From assembly GCF_963678635.1 (NCBI RefSeq), contig NC_087062.1, forward strand, positions 31,086,833 through 31,150,832: 64,000 nt of DNA, given 5' to 3'. A program made the position numbers and the translations under genes. Source of the stretch: Symsagittifera roscoffensis (lineage: Eukaryota; Xenacoelomorpha; Acoela; Convolutidae). This document shows, piece by piece, positions 34,061-43,408 of this stretch. Position 1 is the first letter of the stretch, and each line of letters starts with the position of its first letter. Below the pieces are notes generated by a model, which saw only the letters and a list, made by a program, of their open reading frames with translations, ran no database searches and was not told the origin of the DNA.

Positions 34061-34865
34061 CAAGACTGCTCGTATCAGGGCAAAGCTCTGAATACTCCGA
34101 CTGTCCCTTAATTCATATCGAATAGTTTTTATGAAAAGAAAACATTCAAAACCTATAAGTTTTGGACAATATCAAAGTGTGAAATTTTGAGTCGTGCGAA
34201 AATAATACGACCGATTACGGGTTTAATTTTATTTTTGAAATTTTATTATTTCAAGCGGCGAAAATTGACCGAATGAAAAAAGCACACCGAGCATAAATAT
34301 TCTTCGAAAGTCGGAACAATGAATAGATTTATTTAAAAAAAAAGTATTTTGAATTTTCATGTGTCATGTAAGATGCTTATTTTTCAATAACCTAGCTCTA
34401 TATGACGCGCAGTATATGAAAAGAGAGAAACACGGTCGTTCGTATATCAGGGAAAAGCCTTGAATATTCCGACTGTCCCTTTATTCATATCGAATAGTTT
34501 TTATGAAAAGAAAACATTCAAAACCTATAAGTTTTGGACAATATCAAAGTGTGAAATTTTGAGTCGTGCGAAAATAATACGACCGATTACGGGTTTAATT
34601 TTATTTTTGAAATTTTATTATTTCAATCGGCGAAAATTGACCGAATGAAAAAACCACACCGAGCATAAATATTCTTCGAAAGTCGGAACAATAAATAGAT
34701 TTATTTAAAAACAAAATAAAGTATCTTGAATTTTCATGTGTCGTGTAAGATGCTTATTTTTCGTGTTTCAATTACCGAGCTCTATATGACGCGCAGTATA
34801 TAAAAAGAGAGCAACACGGCCGTTCGTATATCAGGGAAAAGCCTTGAATGTCCCGTCTGTCATGA
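34061..34865 (+). repeat. R2-derived tandem array, period 372 bp
   Basis: Two full units and a truncated third. ATTCATATCGAATAG occurs at 34111 and 34483, 372 bp apart. Unit starts are at about 34061 (ACAAGACTGCTCGTATCAGG), 34433 (CGGTCGTTCGTATATCAGGG) and 34819. Each full unit ends CTTCGAAAGTCGGAACAA plus about 110 bp of spacer. Non-coding. Confidence 0.8.
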
Positions 34866-35539
34866 ACTGGCCATAAGCAGAGACGGTGCATCGACTAACA
34901 TAAGGGTCGACATAAAGTTGTTAAATTGAGAGTTTACCCCTCCCTCGAGAAAATCCTAAATACGCCACCGCTCCCCCTCCCCCAAAAAGACTGCTTTGAG
35001 GGGAGGATGTTAACTTAGTACCTCAGTTTTTTTTGCACATTTAACAATTTTCGCGGTGATCAGTGTTTGGTTCAAGCCATTACAGGCAGTTCGGGATGCG
35101 GCTGATCACGATTCATCGGTTAAAAAATTTCATTTGCTGGATTCATTTCTCAATCGCTTAGTTTTCCAATTTTGAGTAATGTTCGTATCAATTTGAACGG
35201 ATTATGGTTTTGTTTTATGGTTAAAGCTATCAAAATTATGCTAGTTGATACATTTTTCACTTTTCACGTTTTCAAATTTTTATTCTAGTCAAGCTTTATT
35301 CTACTAATTATTAAACAGTTTGTAAATAGTTTTGGAGCTAGAAAAGTTTAAAAAATTAAACATTTAAAAGTATTTGGTTTTTGTGCGTCAACAACAAATT
35401 TTTATAACTATGTTAAAATTCGATTGGCAAATTGAATCAATATGTTTAGAACACTGAATAAAACAAATTTCGAATTTTAAACTAGATTTTATCACAGAAT
35501 TTTTGGATATCAAACAAAAGGTAAAACAAAACTAAGAAG
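34866..35539. other. No gene; R3-like fragment at the left
   Basis: About 34915-34990 (TTTACCCCTCCCTCGAGAAA and CGCCACCGCTCCCCC) resembles the inverted right part of the hAT-like R3 family. The remainder is A+T-rich without features. Confidence 0.4.
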
Positions 35540-35881
35540 ATATTTCACCTGTGATCAATTTTAAAAATTGTAGGGTTGCAGGTTGCCAATTTGGGACAAT
35601 TTCCGCGTGATATATTTCGTGCTAGTAACGCGTGAGTGGAGGTTGAATCCGTCGCAGAAGTTGTTCCAAATTGGTTAGAGCACGCTATTTGACATAATTG
35701 ATACTTTACTAGGAGCAAAACCTATCACTTTGTATTTTATATGGCGTGTGGAAGGATGATTAAAAACTTTTTTCAATTCAATTTTTTTGAACGCATCAGT
35801 TTTTGCGAACACTGCTCCAATGGCTTAGAAAAAAGCAGTAAAAACATTCAAGGCTTCGCCCTGATACGAGCAGTCTTGTTT
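35540..35881 (-). mobile_element. R2 element, copy 6
   Basis: Reverse orientation: interior TTTGGGACAATTTCCGCGTG, TTATATGGCGTGTGGAAGGA, then CAAGGCTTCGCCCTG and ATACGAGCAGTCTTGTTT at 35864-35881. The other end is diverged. Confidence 0.6.
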
Positions 35882-36528
35882 AATTTTCAGCATCACATAT
35901 GAAATCTTAAAATCATAAATTAGTCCAGAACATTGCCAATCTGACAGTTTTCAAACCCACAGATCTTTACCAAAAAATATTACAGGTGAAGTTTGTTACA
36001 TTCTTTATGAAGGAACCGATATTTTATTGGCTTTCAAAAAATTGTCGGTAAGGATAAGATCCATTTTTTAGATAGTCGAAATTGGTCAGAAGAAAAAAAC
36101 TCCAGGCATATAAAATTTTCATTTTTTTTCGAGGATACCAATTTTTTCCTTGTCAAAAAATCAGGTACATGTCGAATTTTTGAAGGAAACTTCTAAAAAA
36201 TTGGATGTTTGATTTTTTTAGTGGAACAACTGTGAACTTGTTACTTTATATTTGAAACAATTATAAATTCATGATTGATTAATTAGCAAGATTTTATTTT
36301 TAAACAAGTAGCAAGACAGGCATGTCTGTGTGGCACAAAAAGAAGCGCCATGAGAATGCCTGCACCCTTGGATCCCATAAAGCATATTAAAGCTAGTAAG
36401 GCCAAGGTTACAAAGCAGTCGGCTAAAACTCCAATAAAAGTTATTCAGTTCCTAAATTGTGTGACTTTTTTATGAATTTCCTTGCGAATTTAAATCCCTT
36501 TTGGATTACAAAATTCAATCGGCGAAAA
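35882..36528. other. No gene; A+T-rich left flank of the gypsy element
   Basis: Traces of R2-like sequence (GTCGAAATTGGTCAGAAGAA near 36075); otherwise nothing recognisable. Confidence 0.4.
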
Positions 36529-36533
36529 TAATC

Positions 36534-38893
36534 TGTAAACGTGTGGAATTCACAATATCTCTAGGCCGACCTCTCACTCTGTTCCGCGTCGCCGCAATAT
36601 GTTTCCCTTTAGCACTGGGTCGGTGGGGCAACCAAATCCCAGTACTGTTTACAATCCCAAAAGGGTTGATTTGGTGGATAGCCGTTCTGTATCGTATTAT
36701 GCTGCTCGCCCCTTGTTTGTGCTCTTTCGACTGTATCTCGCTCGCAATCAATAGTCAATCGCAACAACAATTCCAATAATAATAATGAATTAAGAAATAA
36801 TCAATCCAAATACAGAATAGCCTATAAGTGGCTGGAACATAAATTAATCATTCAACCAAAGGAATGGGTCCGCGATTACTATTATTCAACCAACTGCCTC
36901 CTGCAGTTCAATTAACGCCTAACTAATATCTAATGTTCTCCTCGAGAACTTCTATCAATTATCAATCGTTCGGCAACGATTCCGCTATCCTCTAGATAGC
37001 CTAACTTACTTCACTAACTAATCTACTTTAACTTTCAACGAGTAACTTAACTCGTTCTCAATAACTCTGAGATACGACTCGTTAACAATTAACTCCCAAT
37101 CGTTCTGACGCCTAAAGGCCGTTCCGCAACATCCGTGCCTTATGTCTATTTACTCTTAGTTTTAGTTAGAGATCCGTCATTCCGTATAAGTCTTAACATT
37201 TACCTATATGCCTCCTACGCAGCGTTCCAGTTCATAAATCCCGCATGATCACATTAATTTAAATGCCAAGTTCAAAATGCCAATCAAAGCTATGCTAAAC
37301 AAATAACAAGTGCAACTTCAACTTAATTCAAGCTATGTTTACATATCCAAATACCCAAGGACTTTATTTAATTATCCCGCATCTTTTCCTTTCTCCCATG
37401 ACTAGGATAAATTCCCAATGAACTTAATTTCCTAATTATCGCAATCCAAAAATTCCAATACATAACCCATTCAAATTTCAATCTAATCGGCCTTCAGGGT
37501 AAGCCGTTCCCTCAACTGGGGTCCAATTGAGCCAATAAAACATTCCCCAGAAGCCAATGGAATATCCAGTACATTTCTAATATTTATGTTAATTAATTCC
37601 CTATTCCCTCTGTCATATTGCCAAATTAATATGTGACTACTTTTCTGTGCCATTGACGCATTTCTATTAATAGTTCATTCGCCAAGTCAAAATTTAACCC
37701 AATGTTTATTTAACTAACTCGTATTAAATCCAACAATATACCACTATACATTAAGCCAAGATATTCCATCGAATTCCAGGAAATGCCTAACTAATTTCCT
37801 ATGCACGCAAATTGTCACCCAATATCAATAACATATCTCTATTAACTCCCCTGATTACGAGACATATGATTTGGGCTACTTTCCGGTGCTAATTTTAGGG
37901 GTTTCGGGGCTAAAATTCCAAAAGGTCAAGTAAAGGTCAACCCGGGGTCACCCGGGGTCAAGTCTCCCATAATCGGTTCGAGGTCACATGGGGTCGTACC
38001 TACCAAGTTTCATCCATATCCGACAAATACTTCTCAAGTTATCCCACTTTTAAGGTTCATTATCACTTTTCCCGGGAAAGGTCAATTAGCACCAGAAAGG
38101 TCAACCGGGAGCTGAGACCTATAGGGGTCCTTTTTACCGGGGTGGGTTATACTACACATATAAGCCATAAAATCGATATGCCCTCGCGCATTATTTTTCG
38201 CAAATAGCCCATTAACACCTAAAAGGGGTGATATTCCCAAGTGCTAATAGCCCGTGCCATTGTCACCCAGTAGGGTCATCATCCTAATATACGATAGACC
38301 ATGTCACTATCTACCATCCCTCCAAGTTTCAGCTCCCTAGGGTCATTGGGGGTCGAGGAGTAGCCTCCGGGAGTCGTGGGGGGGGTTTGTTTGCTTAAGG
38401 CATAAATCGGGCCGGGGTGACCTTGAGGTTCCGAAACTTCAAACTTAAGCTTCCCTCATCCAGGGCTACCACATATATAAAAATGAGCTCAATCGGACCA
38501 GTAGTTAAGGATTTCCGGTGGGGCCATTTGCACTTCCGGGAACCGTTATCACCCGGCCCCAGGGGGTCAAGCGGGTCCGGCGCTTTGCATGCCCGGGTCA
38601 AATCATCTCTAGTATCACTCCATTAAATTTCATAACGTTCGCCCTTATAGTTCCCGAGTTGGGGGGGGGGGGTTGGCGGGAGCTATTGCATTCACTATTT
38701 TCACTAAAGAGGGGGATTAATCCCACGAACTTAATTAAACACGAGTTTAATTCAATCTTAACTTAACCACTCTATTATTTACCGATCTTTACCAGACGCT
38801 ATCAACGAATCAGCTCTACTACTACTTAGTTTGCATGTTCAAGGTTCAAAGAAAAAGCCATGTACGTTATACAGTAGAATTACCGATTCTACA
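36534..38893 (-). repeat. 3' LTR of the gypsy element
   Basis: 2,360 bp, TGTAAACGTGTGG ... ACCGATTCTACA on the plus strand. It differs from the other LTR mainly by length of poly-G runs (near 38380 and 38665) and single bases (for example TACA/TGCA region near 37747). It contains many RGGTCA hexamers. Confidence 0.95.
37923..37960 (+). promoter_or_regulatory. DR5 and DR4 arrays of RGGTCA half-sites in the LTR
   Basis: AGGTCA (37923-37928), 5-nt spacer AGTAA, AGGTCA (37934-37939); then GGGTCA (37945-37950), 4-nt spacer CCCG, GGGTCA (37955-37960). These match the layout of nuclear-receptor elements of the DR5 (RAR/RXR) and DR4 (TR, LXR) classes. The same arrays occur in the other LTR from 44798. 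Function is inference. Confidence 0.45.
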
Positions 38894-38908
38894 GTCTTCC
38901 CTTCTAGT
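38894..38908 (-). other. Polypurine tract
   Basis: On the minus strand ACTAGAAGGGAAGAC directly abuts the 3' LTR start TGTAGAATC. It is the expected position of the plus-strand primer. Confidence 0.65.
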
Positions 38909-39272
38909 CTATTATTCTCCCGAATAATGAAAAAGTAACTCGTAAAAAGCCTAAGGTTAACTTACATAACGCTTCGCTCCGCTACGCCGTACTCTCGTCT
39001 TAATTTAGTTTCCACCCTTTAAATTAATATCCTTAAAGATCGCGGACCCATCAGTTAGTCCCCATAAAACAAACAATGATATAGCACAATGATTAACCTA
39101 AGAGGGGACGTAACTGAAATTAATTTTACTCTTCCTGGTACGATCCAACCCTTTCACAATCATAATAATCACTATCAAATGTCCGCACAACAGTTCGGGT
39201 GGAATCGCACTCAAGTTAAATAAGCACCATATAATGAGATCAAGAAAAGAGTTTAGTAAACTAAGGTAAGTT

Positions 39273-42194
39273 TTAACTCACAAAATCGTCGATTCCAAAC
39301 CTCACAGGTTGTCTCCTAACTCGAGTTGGTCGACCGCCATCATCTGCAGTGCCATTATCCATCACAGGTTCAGCTTCCACCGCATCTCCCGGAGGTATGC
39401 CTTCCTCCTCACTTGGTAGATTCGCTGGCTCCTCTTCCCTTCTGGCCTCGAGCTCCGTCGCATCGTACGTCTCAATCGCATCTTCTTCCCTCCTAGCCAC
39501 TTCTCGCATCCGAGGTGGGTCAGCAAAATGTTCGGGCATCACCCTGTTTCGCACATTTCGCCCGGGTGGATTCACTGGTGGCTCTTCCGCTCGATTCCTC
39601 ACAGGCAACAACCTCACTGGTCCATCTCGTGGGCCTGGGTCATGACTAAAACCCTCCCGGTTGTTCTGCCATAACAACTCATCTTCATCACGCATCTCCG
39701 GGTCATCGAAAAAGTTAACCGACCGATAGGGTGCCGGTCGCTTACTTGCTGTGGCCTCCTCTGACTGGATCGTCTCTTCTTTGACTCGTTTCAGCTTGTT
39801 GAAATGCAGGAACTTCACTTTGCTCGGAGTTGATTCCTTCGCAACTTTGTAGTTCACTTCCGACATTCTCGCCAGTACAACATAAGGTCCTTCCCACGGA
39901 TCGAAGTGCTTCTTCGACTTGAACTTTTCCTTCGCCCACACCCATACTTTATCGCCAGCTGTATAGGGTTCACCATGAACTTTCTTCCAGTACTGATCCT
40001 CCTGTCTTCGTTGATCCGTCCCTACGAGTTCTCTCGCACTGCTATGAGCATCTCTGAAAAGTTCATCCAGTTCCTCTGCAAAGCCATCCTTCGTCAATAC
40101 TTCCTCGTGGGGTTTCGCGTAGAAGAGGTCAATGGGATACTGGCATTCCTGTCCGTGAACCAAACTAAAAGGCGTAGCTCCCGTCGTTCGATGAGTCGTC
40201 GTGTTATACACAAAGCCCAGATACGGCAACATCGTATCCCACGTCTTTGGGTTCTCTGCACAATACTTCGAAATCACCTTCGCCATCTTGTCGTTGTATC
40301 GACCCGTCAGTTCTCTGCCTTCAGGTTTGTAGGGTAAAGTCGCAGTTACGTCAATTCCCAAGAGCCGACACATCGTCTTGATCAGTTCGCTGCCAAAGAC
40401 TTTTCCTTGGTCCGTACGTAAAGCATTGGGAGTTCCAAACTTCAGTACCCAATGTTCCACAATTGCTTGAGCCACGTCTGATGCATCTGTCGATACGAGA
40501 GGGACCGTTATCGCATACATTGTGAACAAATCCGTCATCACTAGCACATGCCTCGCCTTCGTCTGAGTTGCCATCGTCATTGGACCAAGTACATCCACTG
40601 CCACTGTGTTGAATCTGATTCCGGGATCAAACGGAGCTTGAACCGCAGCTCGCTTTCTCTTCCCGCTGACATTATGTGCACCCTGGCTTAAGCACCACTG
40701 GACTTTTCTTTCGACATCCGTCCTCATCGTCGGCCACCAATATCGTCGTCGTATCTTCGCTAACATCTTCTCGGTCGCAAGTTGTCCTCCCCCAGTTTCC
40801 ATCGAGTCAAACCGTCCGAGGATCTCCTTTCGTCCCGCTGCTGGAACAACCGTCAAAAGTGTCGGCTTTGACCCATCTCTCTGGAACCATTTCTTGTAGA
40901 GTATTCCACCTCGAATACTCAGCTCATCCCATCTCGACCAGTATGCTAGTGCCTCAGGTCCGTACTGAATTGCCTGTCCCTTCGGAATAAGATTCGTTCC
41001 CAAAGAAGGCATATCGCTCGTCTCGTCTGCTGTTTCCGCCCAATAGAATACTTGCGCAATCGCTTCGTCTTCTTTCTGCATCGTCGCAATTTCTTCTTTC
41101 GTTCGTTCCCATCGAATCGCATCGCCGTCGTCCTCATCGCCCATTTTTGTCTCTTGAACCACCGCAACTCTCTCTGATCGGCCTCCGCCACGAGTCAATC
41201 CCAATGCCTCATCCAAGGAAACAGGCTTTGGGCATCCATACTTTTCATCTTCTTCAGCTTCGTTCTCTTGAACCACATTTACACTGTGATCGTCATAACT
41301 AGTCGGCCATCCTTCTAAGATTTCATCAGGAGACTCTACTGCCGCTGTTATCTTCGCAATCAACCTCTTCCGCATGTCCGTTCTCGGAATATCTTTTCCC
41401 TTAATCCGCCCGCCCGGATCATGTGGCAGAGAGGGCATCCGTTCCGGAGAATACCGTTGATTCACGTGCCGGATTGGCACCATTGAACCCTCTCTCGTCC
41501 CTGTCCACAAGAAGTCTTCTCCACGACTGAACATCAAAGAGCACTGATACTCTTTCATCCATCGAAGTCCAAGAACCATCTCCGCTTTCAGTTTCGGGAC
41601 CACAAGAGCTTCGATGTCTTCATCAATATCGCCCAACTTGAAGCGAGTTGTGACGACTCCATCGACCGCCATCACTTGTCCGTCTGCTGTCTCCAGTCGA
41701 CCAGCGTAACGTTCCATCGTAGGTGTTTCCACCATTCTCCGAGCAACATCTGTCCTTATGAGGTCAGTTGTGGCTCCGGTATCAAGCTGCACCACCACAT
41801 GGGTTCCTCCTATGCGAGCATTGACGACTGCCCCGCGTGGTTCGTTCACATCATGACTAATCCCAACACGCTCGATGCGCATTCGCGAATTCTGTTTCGT
41901 CTCCAACTTTGGGTCGTTCTCTCTGATCCTGGGTAGTCGTTCCAATATCGATAGAACTTGTTCCTGCTCCATTATCTTCTCGCTCTGCCTTTCTTCGTCA
42001 TCAATCGCATTCGTATCGTAACGCTGGCATGACTGAATTCCTGTAGCTTGCGTTCGCCTTTCCGCCTGCTGTTTCTTGAATTCGGCCGGGACAAATCCTC
42101 CTTCGAACTCCCCTACTGTCCCGGCCCTTGGTAGTTTAAATGGTTCGCACTTCTTTGGGGACATCCTTTCGCAATGTGGCCCACCTGACCACAA
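39273..42194 (-). CDS. pol: Gypsy pol: protease-integrase polyprotein, no RT/RNase H
   Basis: The open frame starts just after a stop near 42200 and is probably reached by -1 frameshift at 42140; 973 codons. Aspartic protease: residues about 125-240, active site QLDTGATTD (Asp138). A linker of about 120 residues (245-365) replaces the usual reverse transcriptase and RNase H (about 500 residues). Integrase: residues about 370-790, with the pre-HHCC region, core Asp534 (AVDVLGP), Asp595 (RTDQGKVF) and a GPY-type module (DPWEGPYVV). At the DD35E position, exactly 36 residues after Asp595, there is Gly631. In the zinc-binding region the His positions are Phe462 and Gln471, and the second Cys position is Gln504; only Cys501 remains. 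The C-terminal tail is acidic and Pro-rich, with no chromodomain seen. The frame is fully open, so these losses are substitutions rather than decay by frameshift. Confidence 0.9.
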   Translation of the reverse strand: MWSGGPHCERMSPKKCEPFKLPRAGTVGEFEGGFVPAEFKKQQAERRTQATGIQSCQRYDTNAIDDEERQSEKIMEQEQVLSILERLPRIRENDPKLETKQNSRMRIERVGISHDVNEPRGAVVNARIGGTHVVVQLDTGATTDLIRTDVARRMVETPTMERYAGRLETADGQVMAVDGVVTTRFKLGDIDEDIEALVVPKLKAEMVLGLRWMKEYQCSLMFSRGEDFLWTGTREGSMVPIRHVNQRYSPERMPSLPHDPGGRIKGKDIPRTDMRKRLIAKITAAVESPDEILEGWPTSYDDHSVNVVQENEAEEDEKYGCPKPVSLDEALGLTRGGGRSERVAVVQETKMGDEDDGDAIRWERTKEEIATMQKEDEAIAQVFYWAETADETSDMPSLGTNLIPKGQAIQYGPEALAYWSRWDELSIRGGILYKKWFQRDGSKPTLLTVVPAAGRKEILGRFDSMETGGGQLATEKMLAKIRRRYWWPTMRTDVERKVQWCLSQGAHNVSGKRKRAAVQAPFDPGIRFNTVAVDVLGPMTMATQTKARHVLVMTDLFTMYAITVPLVSTDASDVAQAIVEHWVLKFGTPNALRTDQGKVFGSELIKTMCRLLGIDVTATLPYKPEGRELTGRYNDKMAKVISKYCAENPKTWDTMLPYLGFVYNTTTHRTTGATPFSLVHGQECQYPIDLFYAKPHEEVLTKDGFAEELDELFRDAHSSARELVGTDQRRQEDQYWKKVHGEPYTAGDKVWVWAKEKFKSKKHFDPWEGPYVVLARMSEVNYKVAKESTPSKVKFLHFNKLKRVKEETIQSEEATASKRPAPYRSVNFFDDPEMRDEDELLWQNNREGFSHDPGPRDGPVRLLPVRNRAEEPPVNPPGRNVRNRVMPEHFADPPRMREVARREEDAIETYDATELEARREEEPANLPSEEEGIPPGDAVEAEPVMDNGTADDGGRPTRVRRQPVRFGIDDFVS
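42084..42140 (-). promoter_or_regulatory. -1 ribosomal frameshift signal (gag to pol)
   Basis: On the minus strand the heptamer T TTA AAC (42140-42134) is in register with gag codons. Then a 7-nt spacer (42133-42127) and a perfect 10-bp GC-rich stem GGCCGGGACA / TGTCCCGGCC (42126-42117 with 42093-42084), loop 23 nt. The gag stop lies in the loop (42115-42113). Slipping one base back enters the pol frame. Confidence 0.85.
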
Positions 42195-43315
42195 TTAAAA
42201 CAAGCACCCTGAGTCCATGGAGTCCTCAAGCCGTATCGTCCAGCGCCATTTTCTGCACTGTTCTGACTGTTTCCTCCCGTCTCAAATGACTGCCGTGACT
42301 TTGGTGCCGCTTCATCTCGGGGCAAGCCCTCGTACTGGGGAGCCGGGGAAAAAGAAGTTACTAACTTGCTCATCATAGATGTCATGCTCTGCATCTGGGT
42401 CGTCATATTCTGTATCTGGGAGTTTTGCGAGTGCATCTGCGTCAACAGCTCGTCATGCCTGGAGTTTTGCGTCTCCACATGTTTCGCCAGCTGATTCTGG
42501 CGCGCCCCCTGCATCTGCATCTGCTGAGTGAGCTGGTCTAACCGCTGATCTGTACTTTTCTGCCATCTCGTGAAGTCCGTCCGCAAGTGCTGAGCCCCGT
42601 CTGCCTGCACTTCGCCTCCAATAACTCCGGATTCTATCTCTGGAATATCGTGCATTTCCCGAACAGCATTTGGACGTCTTCGGTTACGCAGTCTGGCTGT
42701 CCTACTAGCCATCTCTAGTGCTTGGGCTCGAGCCACGGCTTGACCAAAACTATCGAAATCTTCGCGTAGGAGCAACTCCTGTAGATCCGCATCGAATATC
42801 CCATCGATGAACTGCTCGCGATTCATATCGTCTCGAATCTGCACTGGCATATTTGCATTCGCCACTTCACCCACTGATCGCACTCGCCGGGAGAACTCCC
42901 TCAGATCCTCCCTTTCGCCCTGAATGAGGCTTTTGAATTCAGCCCTCGCAGTCGATCGTGTCTGAAACGGCATCATCCTCTGATCGAGCTCGGCCAGCAT
43001 TCTGCCTAAAGTTGGCTCATCGAACCCTTCCACTTCCTCTCGAAAGTGAGCTGGCATACTGGTGAACTCATCCAATGCCCAGCCCGTCAAGCAAGTGGGC
43101 AAAACCATCCTCGCCTGCTCATCGTCCCATCGATTGGCGTCTGCTATCCAGGCGAAGTGTTTCCTCCAGTCTCGCCAGTTCTGATAACTGCTCGAGGGAA
43201 ACCGATCTGGTCGTATCGTTCCAAATCCAAACACTCCCTGCTGTCGATCAAGAGCATTCGCCGCAGCCACCGCAGCCTCCGCCATGAGCTGTCTTTCCTG
43301 ATCGTTCATCGCCAT
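42113..43315 (-). CDS. gag: Gypsy Gag (capsid-nucleocapsid)
   Basis: 400 residues from the first ATG (43315; a second in-frame ATG lies two codons on at 43309). The frame is open back to 43372 but only through a non-ATG start. A retrotransposon Gag/capsid domain spans about residues 40-190 (YQNWRDWRKHFAWIAD ... RREFSRRVR-like helices). A Gln/Met-rich coiled-coil-like section follows, residues about 245-330. A single CX2CX4HX4C zinc knuckle (CFNCGQVGHIAKGC) lies near the C-terminus. It overlaps pol by 82 nt in the -1 relation. It is intact and forms the particle that packages the RNA. Confidence 0.92.
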   Translation of the reverse strand: MAMNDQERQLMAEAAVAAANALDRQQGVFGFGTIRPDRFPSSSYQNWRDWRKHFAWIADANRWDDEQARMVLPTCLTGWALDEFTSMPAHFREEVEGFDEPTLGRMLAELDQRMMPFQTRSTARAEFKSLIQGEREDLREFSRRVRSVGEVANANMPVQIRDDMNREQFIDGIFDADLQELLLREDFDSFGQAVARAQALEMASRTARLRNRRRPNAVREMHDIPEIESGVIGGEVQADGAQHLRTDFTRWQKSTDQRLDQLTQQMQMQGARQNQLAKHVETQNSRHDELLTQMHSQNSQIQNMTTQMQSMTSMMSKLVTSFSPAPQYEGLPRDEAAPKSRQSFETGGNSQNSAENGAGRYGLRTPWTQGACFNCGQVGHIAKGCPQRSANHLNYQGPGQ

Positions 43316-43389
43316 CGCAACTGTTTCGTCGATCGTCCGCTCTTCTCGTATTCGCACAAATCGTCGTTGCAACTACAATCCAGAATAGC

Positions 43390-43407
43390 GCCCACCCAGG
43401 AGCGCCA
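43390..43407 (-). other. Putative primer-binding site
   Basis: One base after the 5' LTR, the minus strand reads TGGCGCTCCTGGGTGGGC. The TGG start pairs with a tRNA 3' CCA end. I could not assign the tRNA. Confidence 0.55.
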
Positions 43408-43408
43408 C

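Noticed and set aside
39906-40337. Plus-strand ORF of 143 codons opposite pol (also 43046-43654, 39349-39645 and others)
   Set aside because: These are antisense shadows of the gypsy gag and pol, which carry recognisable domains on the minus strand.
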